IMG/VR virus record: IMGVR_UViG_3300025000_000210
Span: 1-41,342 of that record
From: a virus
Direction: 5' to 3' (one strand)
DNA length: 41,342 nucleotides
Shown: positions 39,359-41,342 of the stretch, piece after piece
Layout of the letters: each line of letters opens with the position of its first letter
How positions within the stretch are numbered: the first letter of the stretch is position 1
Notes under the pieces: generated by a model
The model's input: only the letters and a program-made list of their open reading frames with translations
Told to the model about the DNA's origin: nothing
Databases searched by the model: none
Program-made: the position numbers and the translations under genes

Positions 39359-41017
39359 TTAGTTAAAGAAAGATGGGATACTACCAGGAACTTTTTTCAT
39401 TTCTTTCTCTTTAATTGAAATGAACATATCATTCTTAGTGTTAGTTTCAACATCAGTGTTATCTTGAGATGCAATCATTTCTTTAAATTTCTTTGCACAA
39501 AGTTCTGCTTCTGCTTTCTTTAATCCTTCTAAATCAATTGCTTCTACAAAAGTTTTCAAAGAATTAACTTCGCTTTCTTCAAAACCATTCTTAGTAATTT
39601 CTGTTTCAAAATAAGCATTGACTTCTGCAATTTTTGCTTCTGAATCTGCTTTAATTTTTTCTTCTCTAAAAGAATTTACTTCGACAGTAAGAGATTCTTT
39701 TTCTGCTTTTTCAGATTCAAGTAATTTATTAACCTCTACAATACTGGTGTTTAGTTCAACTACTTTATTATCTAGTTCTTGTGTTTTTTCAACTAGAGCA
39801 TTAATTTCTGTTGCTTTTTCCTCCAAAGATTTAGTTAATGAATTAATTTCTACTCCTTTTTGTTCTAGGGAATTCGTAAGAGTATTAATTTCATTAATTT
39901 TATCTTCGATTTTTTGATTAAGTTCTAATACAATTTTTTCATCCATTTTTTTATTTTCCTCCTTCGTTTGATTATTTAATATATTAATCAGCGTATTATT
40001 AACTTCGACAAACTGTTCACCATCAACTGGTTTCCACCCTTCTTCGACTTTAATAATGTTGCCAATAATAACCTTAGAATTTTCCACTGTATAAGAGCTT
40101 CCATAATATTCCCCTGTACAACTATAACTTTTCATTACAAAAGTTGAATTAGTTGGATAAAACTTATGAATATAATAATAATGGTAATCATTTTCTGAAT
40201 CTGAATTTTCAATAGTGAATTTTCTATTAAATGCATTTTGAATTAAGGTTGCAAGATCATTGATATCTAATTCGTTTATTTCGATTGATGCGTTATTTGG
40301 AATATTGTTATCATCTGGCAATATATTGTCCTCCTTTCCTGTTTCTGATGTTGGATTATTATTTATATCAAGATCATCCTGTTTAGAATTAACCTCAAAA
40401 ACAATTGAGTCATCATCAGCCTGATTTTCTAAACTTGACAATATTGCCAGTCCAGAAAAATCAAAAACTGTGGGACAACGGCCCATTTTTAAAGTTCCAT
40501 CGATATTCTTGTTTCCATCAAGATATACAATATTTTTAGATTTTCCTTTTCCATTTATCTCAATAGAACCATAAACTTTGCCATTTTTAATTTCTTCTTT
40601 TAACCATTTTACAAAAAGACTGTATCTTTGTGAATTAATATATCCTTCTGTCATCATTACCTTTTTTATTTGTCCATCAATTTCTACATCACAAACATAA
40701 GCATCTAATACACTTCCGACAACAACGCCTTCAAATTTAACATTGCCATCTTCATCAAAACTCATTTCTCCGTGTCCTGAAGGAATTTGATTTTCCTCAT
40801 CTGCCCAAGACACCACATAATTCATTCCTATAGCAGATTTTATATTATCTTGAGTATATTGTTCAAGCCATGTGATTCCATTCTTATTCCACTTACCTGC
40901 TTCTGGGTGGATAAAATGACTAGACATACGAATTTTTGCTCTTCCTGCAACATCTTCTTCGGACATTTCACAAATTTCTATATATGTATTATCAGAGTTT
41001 ATGATTGAATTATTCAC
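39359..41017 (-). CDS. Capsid maturation protease-scaffold fusion (putative)
   Basis: About 552 aa from GTG 41017 (GTG 41029 abuts AAAGGAG, so the later one is likelier). Residues ~1-200 have the prohead-protease style: ARIRMSSHFIHPEAGKW-like start, SWADEENQIPSGHGEMSF, VVVGSVLDAYVCDVEIDG, KVYGSIEINGKGKSK; the catalytic Ser/His are probably within these but cannot be fixed by eye. Residues ~355-520 are a long charged coiled coil rich in Glu, Lys, Leu and Asn, as in scaffold proteins. An AGGAGG (39958..39963) lies 11 nt before an internal ATG at 39946, which would make a ~195-aa scaffold alone, as in lambda C/Nu3. Followed by decoration and capsid genes. Confidence 0.6.
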   Translation of the reverse strand: MNNSIINSDNTYIEICEMSEEDVAGRAKIRMSSHFIHPEAGKWNKNGITWLEQYTQDNIKSAIGMNYVVSWADEENQIPSGHGEMSFDEDGNVKFEGVVVGSVLDAYVCDVEIDGQIKKVMMTEGYINSQRYSLFVKWLKEEIKNGKVYGSIEINGKGKSKNIVYLDGNKNIDGTLKMGRCPTVFDFSGLAILSSLENQADDDSIVFEVNSKQDDLDINNNPTSETGKEDNILPDDNNIPNNASIEINELDINDLATLIQNAFNRKFTIENSDSENDYHYYYIHKFYPTNSTFVMKSYSCTGEYYGSSYTVENSKVIIGNIIKVEEGWKPVDGEQFVEVNNTLINILNNQTKEENKKMDEKIVLELNQKIEDKINEINTLTNSLEQKGVEINSLTKSLEEKATEINALVEKTQELDNKVVELNTSIVEVNKLLESEKAEKESLTVEVNSFREEKIKADSEAKIAEVNAYFETEITKNGFEESEVNSLKTFVEAIDLEGLKKAEAELCAKKFKEMIASQDNTDVETNTKNDMFISIKEKEMKKVPGSIPSFFN

Positions 41018-41055
41018 AAAACATATCACCTCCTTTCAACTTTTTATTATTTAAA

Positions 41056-41342
41056 TTATTTTTTGTTCTCAACTCTTTGTTCGTTACTTTTTAAGTTTTT
41101 TGTTATTAAACCTGATTCTTTTAATTCTGAATTATCCTTTGTAGGTCTTCCTCCTAAATTGCCATCTTCATTTGCTGTATCAGCACTATCAGTGGCTGTA
41201 TAACTAGTAATATGAGGAGGATATCGCTCATCAAAACCAGCTTCAATTTCTTCGTCACAAATACTAAGGTAGTCCTCTGGATCAAATCCACTAGCAGCAA
41301 TATAGAATTTTCTACTTCCTCCTGCTGTTAAATACAAATCTT
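41056..41342 (-). CDS. Portal protein, C-terminal fragment (runs off right edge)
   Basis: Open to the right edge; 95 codons are visible. Reads YIAASGFDPEDYLSICDEEIEAGFDERYPPHITSYT, then a polar Thr/Asp/Asn-rich tail with NLGGRPTKDNSELKESGLI. A low-complexity end with a 'GGRP' motif just before the protease/scaffold gene is typical of siphophage portal proteins, which form the dodecameric DNA gate. Only the tail is present, so the assignment rests on position and composition. Confidence 0.5.
   Translation of the reverse strand, partial: DLYLTAGGSRKFYIAASGFDPEDYLSICDEEIEAGFDERYPPHITSYTATDSADTANEDGNLGGRPTKDNSELKESGLITKNLKSNEQRVENKK

Overview
This window is an AT-rich phage or prophage genome segment, with strong AGGAGG-type ribosome binding sites and frequent TTG/GTG starts, pointing to a low-GC Gram-positive (Bacillota) host that I cannot name. 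Almost everything is on the minus strand, so the biological order runs from right to left. The gene set is that of a siphovirus-type tailed phage. From the right edge come a portal C-terminus, a capsid protease/scaffold, a decoration-like protein and a major capsid protein. Neck/connector genes, a tube-like protein, tail assembly genes, a 1.9 kDa-residue-scale tape measure (about 1925 aa, with a lytic transglycosylase domain), a distal tail protein and a very large tail-tip protein running off the left edge follow.

Two things break this order. First, six homing-endonuclease-like genes sit between structural or replication genes: five carry zinc-ribbon arms or repeats plus a PD-(D/E)XK/Vsr-like nuclease domain, and one is GIY-YIG. 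They take up about 22 percent of the window. Second, a block of early/lysogeny genes (about 16.2-26.1 kb) lies between the tail-tube-like gene (27981..28754) and the tail assembly chaperone (12834..13313). It holds a PIN-type toxin pair, an Xre-like regulator divergent from a Bro-N antirepressor, a primase, a tyrosine integrase, a RusA resolvase, an ORF6N regulator and a small DUF5659-like protein. One endonuclease gene sits at each border of the block.

The strongest single finding is a compact group I intron (37294..37549) that splits the last 21 codons off the major capsid protein gene. P1, P10, P3, P7, P7.1, P8 and P9 can all be drawn, and splicing restores a capsid-like C-terminus. The intron has no ORF; a Vsr-like endonuclease gene lies just after the second exon, which suggests collaborative homing. 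A second endonuclease (30134..31450) has displaced the 3' end of the neck gene 31543..32715 and left a remnant encoding an alternative ending with the same last residues (KSLF).

Other points: an ILEI/PANDER-like domain in the tail-tip protein; a lipoprotein gene with its own promoter and terminator next to the tape measure gene; an imperfect ~100-bp direct repeat flanking a 4-kb integrase segment; structured leaders 58-60 nt upstream of three genes; a leader pairing shared by the primase and GIY-YIG genes that could hide their ribosome binding sites; and a GC-rich palindromic in-frame insert in the primase.
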